DNA of 64,000 nucleotides from the NCBI GenBank assembly GCA_963752565.1, contig CAVVZC010000003.1, positions 1-64,000 of the forward strand, in the 5' to 3' direction. This document shows, one piece after another, positions 18,326 through 26,490 of the stretch. The notes beneath the pieces were generated by a model. It was not told the DNA's origin. It saw only the letters and a program-made list of their open reading frames with translations, and searched no databases. The stretch comes from UBA11574 sp963752565 (GTDB lineage Bacteria > Desulfobacterota > Desulfobacteria > Desulfobacterales > UBA11574). The translations under genes were made by a program, and so were the position numbers. Each line of letters begins with the position of its first letter. Positions within the stretch are counted from its first letter, which is position 1.

Positions 18326-20055
18326 TTCGCACCTCCTATTTCCCTGACAATCGATGTTAAATTTGGAAATTCTGTATTCCCAAAAGAAGAAAGATTATAC
18401 TTCAATGATTTTATAGCATTTGGAATGTATTTTTCAAAGTATGTTTTTTTCTTTATACGGCTCAGAAAACCAAATGCCCCCAAAATCTGCAAATTGCGAG
18501 TGATGGCGCAGTATTGATAACAGGAAAGAAACCTGTCCGGGTCGATACCGATAACCGGTGAAAGCGTTTCTATGCCGAATTTCAATAGGTTGTCTTGAAC
18601 AGACCGGGATAAATTAACATAGGGATCGATGAGTAAAGAAGCAAGATCGTACTGGACCGGTCCCAAACGTCCACCCTGGAAGTCAATAAAATAAAAACGA
18701 TTGTTTTTTATCATGATGTTCCTGGATTGGAGGTCACGATGCATGAATCCATTAATGGAAAATTCTAATGCCTTGTCTGCGAGAGATCTGAATTCATCTT
18801 CAAAATCCTGGAAACGTATGTCCACTCCAAAATAACCCTTTAAAAAAGCATTGACAAAATAACGGCATTCCTTTTCAATGATGAGGTCCTTGGTATAATA
18901 GGCGGTCTGGTGGGTCCAGGCTGGATCAAAATCCTTGCCTCCGTCCATGGAGAGTTTTCCGATGTCCCGTATGAGCAATTTATAGTGCGAGACGACGTTG
19001 TCCTGATTTTCAGTGTTTTTTACAAAAGCCTGAAAGCTAATATCTCCTAAGTCTTCCATGAACACATGGCCGGAAAACGTATCATAACTATAAATTTTCG
19101 GTACCGATATGCCTTGGTTGTGCAGGTGAAGGCCGATGGCAACAAAAGCGTCTGCTTCACAGGTTGAATCATTTTGCCTGATGCCGTGATCAGCCATTAC
19201 AATGGACTGATTTCCATGATTTACCCGGTACCATTTCCTGTCTGAGCCATCCCCGTAAAGTTCCGTTCGAACAATGTTATTGCCTACTCTTCCGGGAAAA
19301 GCCTGTTTGAAAGCTTCGGGGGCCATTTTATCGAACACCGCCAGTCTGTATCTTTCGGGGGTCCCGAGATCTTTCCAGTAGTGGTTTTTCGTTATATACG
19401 CGCATATTTTTTTATTTTGAGATAGAAGCTTGTTGTAACAATCGATAATGCTAAAAAATACGTTATCAGGGATGAACTCAAGCAATTCCGGATTCAGAAC
19501 CTGTATTCCGGTAAAGGTGAGTCTTTTATATTCTTTAGACTCGAATGGTTTTAAACCATTGATTGTGGAATCGGGGGGGGCGGTTATGGAAAAACGTTCA
19601 TCAAAATCTTGAATAAAACCGTCTTTATTTAATACGACGGTGTTAAACTCAGGGTCGTTGTGAAGAACCAGCGTTACCGGATGACGATGATTTAAGTGAA
19701 ATTCATAAACCTCTTTAAAATCTATATCTGTAACAATGTCGCTGTTTATGACCATAAAAGGGGTATTGTCCCAGAAATCTGAAACGTTTTTTATGGCGCC
19801 TCCTGTTCCGAGAATGTCGGGCTCATGGCGGGTTGTGACCGGAACCGGATATTTTTTTCGGGCCAAGTAAGAATCTATCTTTTGATGCAGATGATGCGTG
19901 TTGACGATAATTGCTTTACAGCCGGAATCTATCAGATTGGAGATAATGATATCCAGCAGCGGACGTTTCGCAATGGTAAACAGCGGTTTGGGTGTGTTTT
20001 CAGTATAGGGCCTGAGTCTCGTAGCAAGACCTGCGGCAAGGATGAGTGCCTTCAT
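18322..20055 (-). CDS. Fused sugar-1-phosphate nucleotidyltransferase and amino-sugar kinase (MurU-AmgK-like)
   Basis: A 577-residue two-domain protein. Residues 1 to about 245 form a MurU/RmlA-type nucleotidyltransferase: LAAGLATRLRPYTENTPKPL at 6-25, ILGTGGAI at 81-88, NSD at 104-106 and KDLGTPERY at 228-236. Residues about 260-577 form an APH-type kinase: ADHGIRQND, MEDLGD at 333-338, catalytic HRDLQSRN at 439-446 and DFQGGRLGP at 458-466. In Pseudomonas, separate AmgK and MurU convert N-acetylmuramate to its 1-phosphate and then to UDP-MurNAc, bypassing fosfomycin-sensitive de novo synthesis. The fusion suggests the same salvage in one chain. Sugar specificity is inferred; GlcNAc or another hexosamine is possible. 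Confidence 0.8.
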   Translation of the reverse strand: MKALILAAGLATRLRPYTENTPKPLFTIAKRPLLDIIISNLIDSGCKAIIVNTHHLHQKIDSYLARKKYPVPVTTRHEPDILGTGGAIKNVSDFWDNTPFMVINSDIVTDIDFKEVYEFHLNHRHPVTLVLHNDPEFNTVVLNKDGFIQDFDERFSITAPPDSTINGLKPFESKEYKRLTFTGIQVLNPELLEFIPDNVFFSIIDCYNKLLSQNKKICAYITKNHYWKDLGTPERYRLAVFDKMAPEAFKQAFPGRVGNNIVRTELYGDGSDRKWYRVNHGNQSIVMADHGIRQNDSTCEADAFVAIGLHLHNQGISVPKIYSYDTFSGHVFMEDLGDISFQAFVKNTENQDNVVSHYKLLIRDIGKLSMDGGKDFDPAWTHQTAYYTKDLIIEKECRYFVNAFLKGYFGVDIRFQDFEDEFRSLADKALEFSINGFMHRDLQSRNIMIKNNRFYFIDFQGGRLGPVQYDLASLLIDPYVNLSRSVQDNLLKFGIETLSPVIGIDPDRFLSCYQYCAITRNLQILGAFGFLSRIKKKTYFEKYIPNAIKSLKYNLSSFGNTEFPNLTSIVREIGGAK

Positions 20056-20372
20056 TTTAGATGATAATCAGTGAATGGTAAATAGAAATTAGTGAATAGT
20101 AAATGGTAAATAGTAAATGGTAAATAGAAAATAGGAACGTAAGTGTTCACGGGTTCAAAGGTTCAGGGGTTCAAAGTTCCATTCTCGTCCCGGGACTGCA
20201 TTTGGGATGCGTATTTACGAGAAAAGCGTCAGCCTTGTCAGGCGTAATCCAAAATTTGGAGCCAAATTGGCAATTACTTGGGAAAAAAAGCCTTTTTAAC
20301 GAGGCCTTAGGGTGGTCTTCAATGCCTTCTTTGTTCTTAACCCTGAACGTTGAACCCTGAACCTGTGAACGG
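20056..20372. repeat. Intergenic region with short-period tandem repeats
   Basis: This 317-base space between plsB and the fusion gene carries two short-period repeats. At about 20086-20130 units like AATAGTAAATGGTAA recur four times. At about 20148-20178 and 20336-20370 units like GGTTCAGGGTTCAAA and its inverse GAACCCTGAACC recur. The latter pair is inverted across the region. Related GGTTCAAGGTT strings occur at about 26290 and 61122. No gene or clear promoter is visible. Confidence 0.6.
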
Positions 20373-23000
20373 TTACAGGCAGTTTAGGTATTTATGAATT
20401 CCGTCGGCATAGAATAATATTTTCTCGTTATCATCCGATCCCTTTACGCCATTGTAGGTAAAAAATTCTATCCCGTTCGTGTAATTGATTGTGGAAAGCG
20501 CTTCTTTTCGTTCGATTTCCTTCTTTTTGTACATACGATATCCGATGGTTTCAATTTTTTTCAATCGTTCTTTGGCTTTAATGGAATTTTGAGGATATTT
20601 CATAAAATAGTTTAATACGATCCAGTACGATTCAAAATATGGTTTCAGGAATCTTGAAAAAAGTTGAAGTTTTCTAAAACCGGAAGAGGTCAGATTGTAA
20701 GTGTCAGGCAATTTGGGATGCGGCATTAAAATGGCTTCGTCAATAAAAGCCTTGAGATTTTTTCTCGCAAAATATTCAGGTGTCTTGTCGACGTCATATG
20801 CGAATTCATATTTAAAGAAATACTGAAGAAAATTGTAGTCAGCGTGCAGATCGGATGCCGAAAACTGGAAAGCATCTTTAACAAGTATGGAAAGGGCGGC
20901 AATGGCTGCCGGAACAAAAAAGGAGATGCAGTTGTTTTTGTAATATTCAAGGTTTGGGCGTTTGCTTTCATTGACTTTGAATAACCCGTCGGCGTGCAGC
21001 GCGTCCGGATCTTTGGTAACCTTTTCTATAAATTTTCTTTGCACATAAGTGTCAAGCACACGCTCTATGGTATTAATATGGTCCATTAGAAGCGTGTCAG
21101 CCAGTTTGGCTTTTTGAGATAAAAGGTAGTTCATATATGTTTCGACGTGGGACATGAGATGATCTAAAGAAAAACTTTTTTTGGCACAGTTCAAAACAGC
21201 AGCCGCAACAAGGGCATGGGGCGTTACAACAGAAACACTGTTAATGGCGTTGATAACCCTGTGCCCTAAGTTACGGCAGAGAATGTTAAACTCTTTGGAC
21301 GGCATATCTTCAATGGGTGTGCCGTATTGAAGCAAAAGATCTTTAAGAGATATGGGATCATGAAAATGTATATAGATTCTTCCATACCTTTTATTTAAAA
21401 ATTTTCTTGCTTTGATCACCTGCATAAAATTCTCAGGCTGCTTTTCTTTTCCCTCGATTTCGTTAAGGTATGAACTTTCTTCCAGAACCCTGTCGTAACC
21501 TATGAAAATTGGCGAGAAGATCAGGTCTTCACAAGCCCCGTTTTTATATGCGTTGAGAAGAATCGAGAGAAGCCCTAATTTGGGAAGGATTAATTTGCCG
21601 GTTCGGCTTCGGCCGCCTTCGATGAAGAATTCGATATTAAATCCTTCAGCGAGTAAATTGTGAACATATTCTGAAAAAACCTTTGAATAGAGCACCGCGC
21701 CTCTGAATGTCCGCCGAATAAAAAAGGCGCCACCCCATCTGAATAGCGGTCCCATTGGCCAGAAAGAAAGATTTTTCCCCGCAGCCACGTGCGGACATGG
21801 CATGTTGTTATTATACAAAAGATATGAAAGTATCAGGTAATCGATGTGACTTTTGTGACAAGGAATGAAAATAACAGGTCCCTTCTTTGACATGTTTTTT
21901 ACACGATTCAGGCCATCCTCATTGATCGTAATCCCATCAAACAAGGTATTCAGAAACCATGTTAACATGATAGAAGCCAGTTTAATCACAATGATATTGT
22001 AGTTGGCAGCTATCTCATCAAGAAAAGCACTTGCTTTTTTTTGTACCTTCTGAATCGGGATATTTCGGGCTTGTGAATGGTGTTCCATAAAATTTTGGAG
22101 TCGTTCTTTTGTGAGGATGTTTTCCTTCATCTCTAATCTTGATTTTAAAACCGGGCCCGTGATGCTTTGACGGTGTCGATTAATTTGAGACAACAGTGTG
22201 CGCCTTAATGCGAGAGCCTGATAATCGATATTTCTTTTTTGATTTTCTTCAAGACTAAGAAAAGTTTTGAGGTTGATCGGTTCGGATGTTTCCACAAAAA
22301 CTTTGCCCGGATTCTTAAAAAGCATGAAAAGGCGTCTCATTTTCCCGGGGTTTTCTTTGGTGCCAAAGAGAAAATCGATGATGCTCGGCATCGATCGATG
22401 GGGATTTTTATCAAAAAACATAAGCTTTGGGACAAGAAAAATAGGACGATCGATGGATTGTTGCATTTTGATAAGGTATTGGACCGGGTCTGTCTTTGCT
22501 TTTATAAACCTTCGATGGAAACCTCTCTGTTCAACCAGCGAAAGGAGTGCCGACCGTCCATTTAAAAGTTCCTTTTGAAAGTATCCCCTTTCGTAGGGAT
22601 CAGGCAGTCTAAAGTTATGGATAAAGTACTTGATGTTCGAAAATACGATCTTCCAAATGCGTGATATCGGCTGCCAGATTACCACGCTATAGTCGAAGGC
22701 TATTTGAGGAAATGGAAGACGATCCTGTTTGTAACGCGTGTAATAAAAAAGATACCTAAAGTAGCTTTTATACTTGGTTACATAGACGACAATACCCTCA
22801 TTATGGAGACTATTTAAGTCAAGGGTCTGTTCCCTGATAACCTTTACGCCGGAAAAGAAAAGTTTGAGGATAAAGTTTGATAGTGCACCGATATTATCCG
22901 GGAGTTGACAAAGATAATGATCATAATCGTCCTGAACTGTTGGATCGATCTCTTCTTTTTCTTTATATTTTTTTCCTTTTGATTTAATCCATTTTAGCAT
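20373..23000 (-). CDS. plsB: Glycerol-3-phosphate 1-O-acyltransferase
   Basis: PlsB acylates sn-glycerol 3-phosphate at position 1, the first step of phospholipid synthesis, at the inner membrane. The 875-residue protein has the large PlsB layout with a long N-terminal region (about 1-370). Acyltransferase motif I is HKSHID (H382 to D387), motif II lies around WGGAFFIRRTFRG, and motif III is EGGRSRTGK at 461-469. A C-terminal domain of about 300 residues follows. It is monocistronic by spacing, with gene-free DNA on both sides. Confidence 0.95.
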   Translation of the reverse strand: MLKWIKSKGKKYKEKEEIDPTVQDDYDHYLCQLPDNIGALSNFILKLFFSGVKVIREQTLDLNSLHNEGIVVYVTKYKSYFRYLFYYTRYKQDRLPFPQIAFDYSVVIWQPISRIWKIVFSNIKYFIHNFRLPDPYERGYFQKELLNGRSALLSLVEQRGFHRRFIKAKTDPVQYLIKMQQSIDRPIFLVPKLMFFDKNPHRSMPSIIDFLFGTKENPGKMRRLFMLFKNPGKVFVETSEPINLKTFLSLEENQKRNIDYQALALRRTLLSQINRHRQSITGPVLKSRLEMKENILTKERLQNFMEHHSQARNIPIQKVQKKASAFLDEIAANYNIIVIKLASIMLTWFLNTLFDGITINEDGLNRVKNMSKKGPVIFIPCHKSHIDYLILSYLLYNNNMPCPHVAAGKNLSFWPMGPLFRWGGAFFIRRTFRGAVLYSKVFSEYVHNLLAEGFNIEFFIEGGRSRTGKLILPKLGLLSILLNAYKNGACEDLIFSPIFIGYDRVLEESSYLNEIEGKEKQPENFMQVIKARKFLNKRYGRIYIHFHDPISLKDLLLQYGTPIEDMPSKEFNILCRNLGHRVINAINSVSVVTPHALVAAAVLNCAKKSFSLDHLMSHVETYMNYLLSQKAKLADTLLMDHINTIERVLDTYVQRKFIEKVTKDPDALHADGLFKVNESKRPNLEYYKNNCISFFVPAAIAALSILVKDAFQFSASDLHADYNFLQYFFKYEFAYDVDKTPEYFARKNLKAFIDEAILMPHPKLPDTYNLTSSGFRKLQLFSRFLKPYFESYWIVLNYFMKYPQNSIKAKERLKKIETIGYRMYKKKEIERKEALSTINYTNGIEFFTYNGVKGSDDNEKILFYADGIHKYLNCL

Positions 23001-23390
23001 GGTAAAGTCCCAATATGGCTTAATGACGAATGAGAGAGAAATTTCAAAAATGGTAGACTAAAATACAAAAATTTTCAAATATAAATTTTGTTTGTAACTT
23101 TTAAAGTAAAACATCTTGTTGGAGCAGGATAGGACAACGCGTAAAAAAAAATAACAGTGTCATTATAAAGATTCTTGTTTAGCAAATTTAAGCTTGCGTT
23201 ACAAAATAAGTTGTGATAGTTTTCAAAATCTTAATCTGCAATTAACAACTATACGTATTTACAAGATATCTTATTTTGGTCTAAGTGTTTTTTGCCAGCA
23301 CAAAAAAAGTCTGTACGGTTTCAGAAAAAGCGCATAATTACAAACAAGCCGATTTATATTTTAATTCAAATTAAAGGAGGATGATTTTTT
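23001..23390. other. Intergenic region between divergent plsB and a small membrane protein gene
   Basis: About 390 AT-rich bases between two divergent genes. It must contain both promoters, but I see no confident -35/-10 pair. A Shine-Dalgarno AAAGGAGGATG at about 23373 belongs to the gene starting at 23391. No open reading frame or repeat was recognised. Confidence 0.5.
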
Positions 23391-23675
23391 ATGAAAACAT
23401 TAATTGGTGGGGCGGTCGGAGCTGTATTGGGTCTCATTGGGATGTCCATATGGTGGAAACCCTTTTTGCAACTATTGGCCGGTGCTATCCCGGTGATGCT
23501 TCTTCTTGGCGGTGGTTTGGCTCTTTATCTGGGTTTTGACGAACTTAAAGATTCCTGGAAGAAAGAGGATACAACAGTTGACACTCCTGTCAGCACTGAC
23601 GATACTGAAGAGTACAAAAAGGAAATTGATGAACTGAAAAAGGAAATTGAAACTTTAAAAGCTGATAAAGAATAA
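23391..23675 (+). CDS. Small membrane protein with C-terminal coiled coil
   Basis: A 94-residue protein of unknown function. A glycine-rich hydrophobic N-terminal half (about 3-58) can span the membrane twice, with a WW-K pair at the turn. After a short acidic linker (TTVDTPVSTDDTEE) the C-terminus is a charged heptad-like segment (EYKKEIDELKKEIETLKADKE, about 73-93) likely to form a coiled coil. A strong Shine-Dalgarno AAAGGAGG precedes the ATG. Base use matches the neighbourhood. It could organise a membrane complex; no function should be assumed. Confidence 0.75.
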   Translation: MKTLIGGAVGAVLGLIGMSIWWKPFLQLLAGAIPVMLLLGGGLALYLGFDELKDSWKKEDTTVDTPVSTDDTEEYKKEIDELKKEIETLKADKE

Positions 23676-23742
23676 GATAAAGAGTTGCCTCTTAGGTACG
23701 GATATTTCTTGTGGGCAAAATTCTAAAAAGCCAAAACATGCA

Positions 23743-23758
23743 GTACGTTTAAACGTAC
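23743..23758. promoter_or_regulatory. Perfect 16-base palindrome
   Basis: GTACGTTTAAACGTAC is identical to its reverse complement. It lies 68 bases after the small membrane protein gene and just before GTAAAAAGTTTTTATTGACAG. It could be a regulator operator for a transcript starting at the TTGACA-like hexamer at about 23772, but no gene follows on the plus strand. Role unknown. Confidence 0.4.
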
Positions 23759-23851
23759 GTAAAAAGTTTTTATTGACAGGTCTATCGACTGCCGACAGAC
23801 GGTGAATGTTGTTGTGGCCTTTTCAAAAATCTATATAAGCGCCTTGCAAAT

Positions 23852-23875
23852 ATAAGCGGGCGCTTATTGTTTTTT
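23852..23875 (+). terminator. Rho-independent terminator candidate
   Basis: ATAAGC and GCTTAT form a six-base stem around a GGGC loop, followed by TGTTTTTT. It lies about 180 bases downstream of the small membrane protein gene and 100 bases beyond the end of convergent rnhA, so it would end plus-strand transcription there. Confidence 0.5.
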
Positions 23876-23977
23876 ATCCCGATGTTTTCATGGGAAATTG
23901 TAAGTATTACCTGAATTTTGAACAAGCCAGAGGCTTGCATATCCGCATCAATTTTCATGCAAGATTCGGGTATTACA

Positions 23978-24673
23978 TCATTTGCCATTGGCTTTTTTTA
24001 TGGCAGAAGTTGCAAGGAAGTCGGCTCTTTCATTTCCTTCGATACCGGCATGCCCTTTTACCTTGATGAATTTCAGATCATTAAATTTTGAAAGGATTTT
24101 CTTGATAGATTCTATGATGTCCTGATTTTTTTTTGCCTTCCATCCTTGAGTCAGGACGCCGTAAGCATATCTGCTGTCTGTGAAGACCCGTACCGGAAGA
24201 TTCGAATTTTTTACAGCCATAAGACCCGATCGGATGGCTTCGAGTTCTGCCATGTTGTTGGTGGTAATACCGATATATCTTGATATCTCTTTTTCATGTT
24301 TGCCAAAGCGCAAAACCACGCCGATTCCCGACGGACCGGGATTTCCTGCAGATGCTCCGTCTGTGTAGATATCTATGGCATCATCACAAGATGTTTCAAC
24401 CAAAAATTCCGTATCGGATTTTGTTTTCGTGTCCTTTTGTTTTGACGATTTTTGGGTTGATTTTTCTCCTTTTTCGGTTTTTTCCTTCCTTTGTAAAGAG
24501 TTGATGGGCTTTATGTTCTTAGAAAGGACCCAGTATTCGTAATCCTGATCAAGCTGATATCTGATCAGCACCTTACCGTTTTTGGTAACAGGTTTTTGAT
24601 CCTGATCTGTTGCCAGCCAGACCTTGTTTTTTTTGAAAACCATCCGTTTCCAGTTGATGTTGTCATTTGTCAT
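23978..24673 (-). CDS. rnhA: Ribonuclease HI with N-terminal extension
   Basis: RNase HI cuts the RNA strand of RNA-DNA hybrids. The C-terminal ~135 residues carry the catalytic set: D in IYTDGASAGNPGPSG, E in NNMAELEAI, D in VFTDSRYAYGVL and D in GNERADFLA, with KVKGHAG nearby. The N-terminal ~95 residues are not part of the usual 155-residue enzyme. They begin with a beta-rich segment (KVWLATDQDQKPVTKNGKVL) and end in a Lys/Ser/Thr-rich linker. That segment could be a hybrid-binding module, but it does not match one I can name. The gene stands alone between non-coding stretches. Confidence 0.92.
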   Translation of the reverse strand: MTNDNINWKRMVFKKNKVWLATDQDQKPVTKNGKVLIRYQLDQDYEYWVLSKNIKPINSLQRKEKTEKGEKSTQKSSKQKDTKTKSDTEFLVETSCDDAIDIYTDGASAGNPGPSGIGVVLRFGKHEKEISRYIGITTNNMAELEAIRSGLMAVKNSNLPVRVFTDSRYAYGVLTQGWKAKKNQDIIESIKKILSKFNDLKFIKVKGHAGIEGNERADFLATSAIKKANGK

Positions 24674-24716
24674 TGGTCACCGAATGCCGGGCGTCAGGGC
24701 TTAGTACATGTATCCA

Positions 24717-24830
24717 TAACTTTAGCTCACTTTAGGCACTTTACACTTCAAACTTTTAGAATTCAACTTATACGGGATAGTTATCTTGATAAAAATACGT
24801 AATCGAACTTACGAATTAGAGTACTTAGGA
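24717..24830. repeat. Dispersed repeat family 2, copy 1
   Basis: A ~110-base sequence upstream of rnhA whose two ends match 51913-52020. Both begin with AACTTTAGCTCACTT and end with a TACGAATTAGAGTACTTAG-type string (TATGAATTAGAGCACTAAG in the other copy), while the middles differ. It lies between divergent rnhA and the end of namZ. No coding potential is seen. Confidence 0.55.
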
Positions 24831-24894
24831 ATTGGGATGTATTTACTTATTTTCGGTTTTAACTCCTGGCCCCTAACCCCCGATTCCGATCAAT

Positions 24895-26070
24895 TTAAGT
24901 ATAAAGATGAAACCTTTGGCTTGTTTCCTCGAACGTTCTCAGATCCTTAAGCCATGATTTTTCTATGGCGTATATGTCATCTAAGTTTTCAATACGCCGT
25001 CGTATTTTTTTATCCCCAATGATAAGGTCTATGGGCAATTTTTCAAATTCATATTCGTACGGTGTCCGTTTCCATTGAAACATATTTTTGTGATGAAAGA
25101 TTACGGCCTGGAGAAGTTTAAGCGTCGTCATATATGGCTTGAATTCAACGGGATCTGTTATGTGGATTTGAAATCCATTGCATGCCGAGCCGCTCCATTT
25201 GTTGAATGTCGGTTCAAATACAACCGGTCTGAGTATGATGCCCGGGAGTTCGTTTTCACCTATCGTTGACAGCAAGCGTTTTGTATTAAAAAACGGGGCA
25301 CCGAATATTTCAAATGGAAGGGTGACGCCCCTACCTTCTGATACATTGGTTCCTTCCCACAATACTTGCCCCGGATAAACCAAAGCAGTTACAGGTGATG
25401 GCATGTTGGGTGATGGTGGAATCCATGGAAGGCCTGTGTCCGTGAAAAACATATCTCTTTTCCAGCCATGCATGGGGATGACATCAAGATCACACTCGAT
25501 ACCGAAATTATTGTTAAATAAAAGGGAAAGTTCGCCTATGGTCAATCCGTGGCGCATGGGAATGGGATATCTTCCGACAAATGAAGCGTATTCAGGTGTT
25601 AAAAGATTCCCTTCTATCATGCGACCATTTATAGGATTCGGCCGATCGAGGACAACAACTTTTTTGCCGAACTTTTTTGCAGCTTCTAGGCAATACGACA
25701 TAGTATAAATAAAGGTGTAAACACGGGTGCCAACATCCTGCATGTCGATGATAAGGATATCGATGGGGTCTAACATTTTTTTATCAGGAATGCGTGTTTT
25801 ACCATAAAGACTAAACACAGGAATTTGCAAGGTAGGGTGAATCGTATCATTCGACTCGATCATGTTGTCTTGTTTTTCCGAAAAAAATCCATGCTGGGGC
25901 GAGTACAATGCCTTAAGTTGTTCCGGAAATCTCCGATTAATCAGTTCACTGGCATGACAAAAATTTGGGTCAACCGAAGCAGGATTGCACAGAAGTCCGA
26001 TTCGATTCTTGAATATCCATTTTGGAGGAGAAGCTATAAAATTTTCAAGACCTGTTTGAACGCGTAACAT
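24895..26070 (-). CDS. namZ: NamZ-type exo-beta-N-acetylmuramidase (DUF1343)
   Basis: DUF1343 proteins include Bacillus NamZ, which releases MurNAc from the non-reducing end of peptidoglycan fragments. The 391-residue protein keeps family stretches: GLLCNPASVD, ALYSPQHGFF, IDILIIDMQDVGTRVYTFIYTM, VVLDRPNPINGR and RHGLTIGELSLLFN. No clear signal peptide is seen at the N-terminus, so a cytosolic or recycling role is as possible as an exported one. It lies 4.8 kb from the MurU-AmgK-like fusion, which would use the released MurNAc. Confidence 0.85.
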   Translation of the reverse strand: MLRVQTGLENFIASPPKWIFKNRIGLLCNPASVDPNFCHASELINRRFPEQLKALYSPQHGFFSEKQDNMIESNDTIHPTLQIPVFSLYGKTRIPDKKMLDPIDILIIDMQDVGTRVYTFIYTMSYCLEAAKKFGKKVVVLDRPNPINGRMIEGNLLTPEYASFVGRYPIPMRHGLTIGELSLLFNNNFGIECDLDVIPMHGWKRDMFFTDTGLPWIPPSPNMPSPVTALVYPGQVLWEGTNVSEGRGVTLPFEIFGAPFFNTKRLLSTIGENELPGIILRPVVFEPTFNKWSGSACNGFQIHITDPVEFKPYMTTLKLLQAVIFHHKNMFQWKRTPYEYEFEKLPIDLIIGDKKIRRRIENLDDIYAIEKSWLKDLRTFEETSQRFHLYT

Positions 26071-26472
26071 ATCTCAATATCCAGATTATGGTTTGTCCTC
26101 TTAAATTTCTATTTTTACATATAAAAATTAATTGATGTCAAGTTGAATCTATGGTGCGGTTTACAGGGGGAAGGAACCGGAGACGGATATTATTTTTTTG
26201 GTATGCGTCTGTCTTTAGACAAAAATAACCGAAGCGCTTTATCTGTCGAGGTATTACCCATAAATTTGACATCCGGTCGGTCCGAGTTGTAAGGTTCACG
26301 GTTCAAGGTTAAGCGCTTTTTCCCTCCATAATATGCGATAACTTACGAGATCTGTAATATAAAAAAAGAAGCACTAAAATATATTGATTTCATGTTTGAA
26401 TCTGATATACATGTTATCGAATTGCAGTTAGATGACTGGCTGAGATATCTAAAACGTTAATATTACCTACAA
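26071..26472. other. Intergenic region between divergent namZ and a histidine kinase gene
   Basis: About 400 bases shared by the upstream regions of two divergent genes. It contains one short-period repeat, GGTTCACGGTTCAAGGTTAAG at about 26291-26311, of the same kind as at 20150 and 61120. No confident promoter hexamers, ORF or RNA gene could be supported. Confidence 0.45.
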
Positions 26473-26490
26473 TTGTTTCAAAATTCATTA

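Noticed and set aside
23782..23988. 68-codon minus frame after rnhA
   Set aside because: It overlaps the rnhA end and a plus-strand terminator and has no convincing features.
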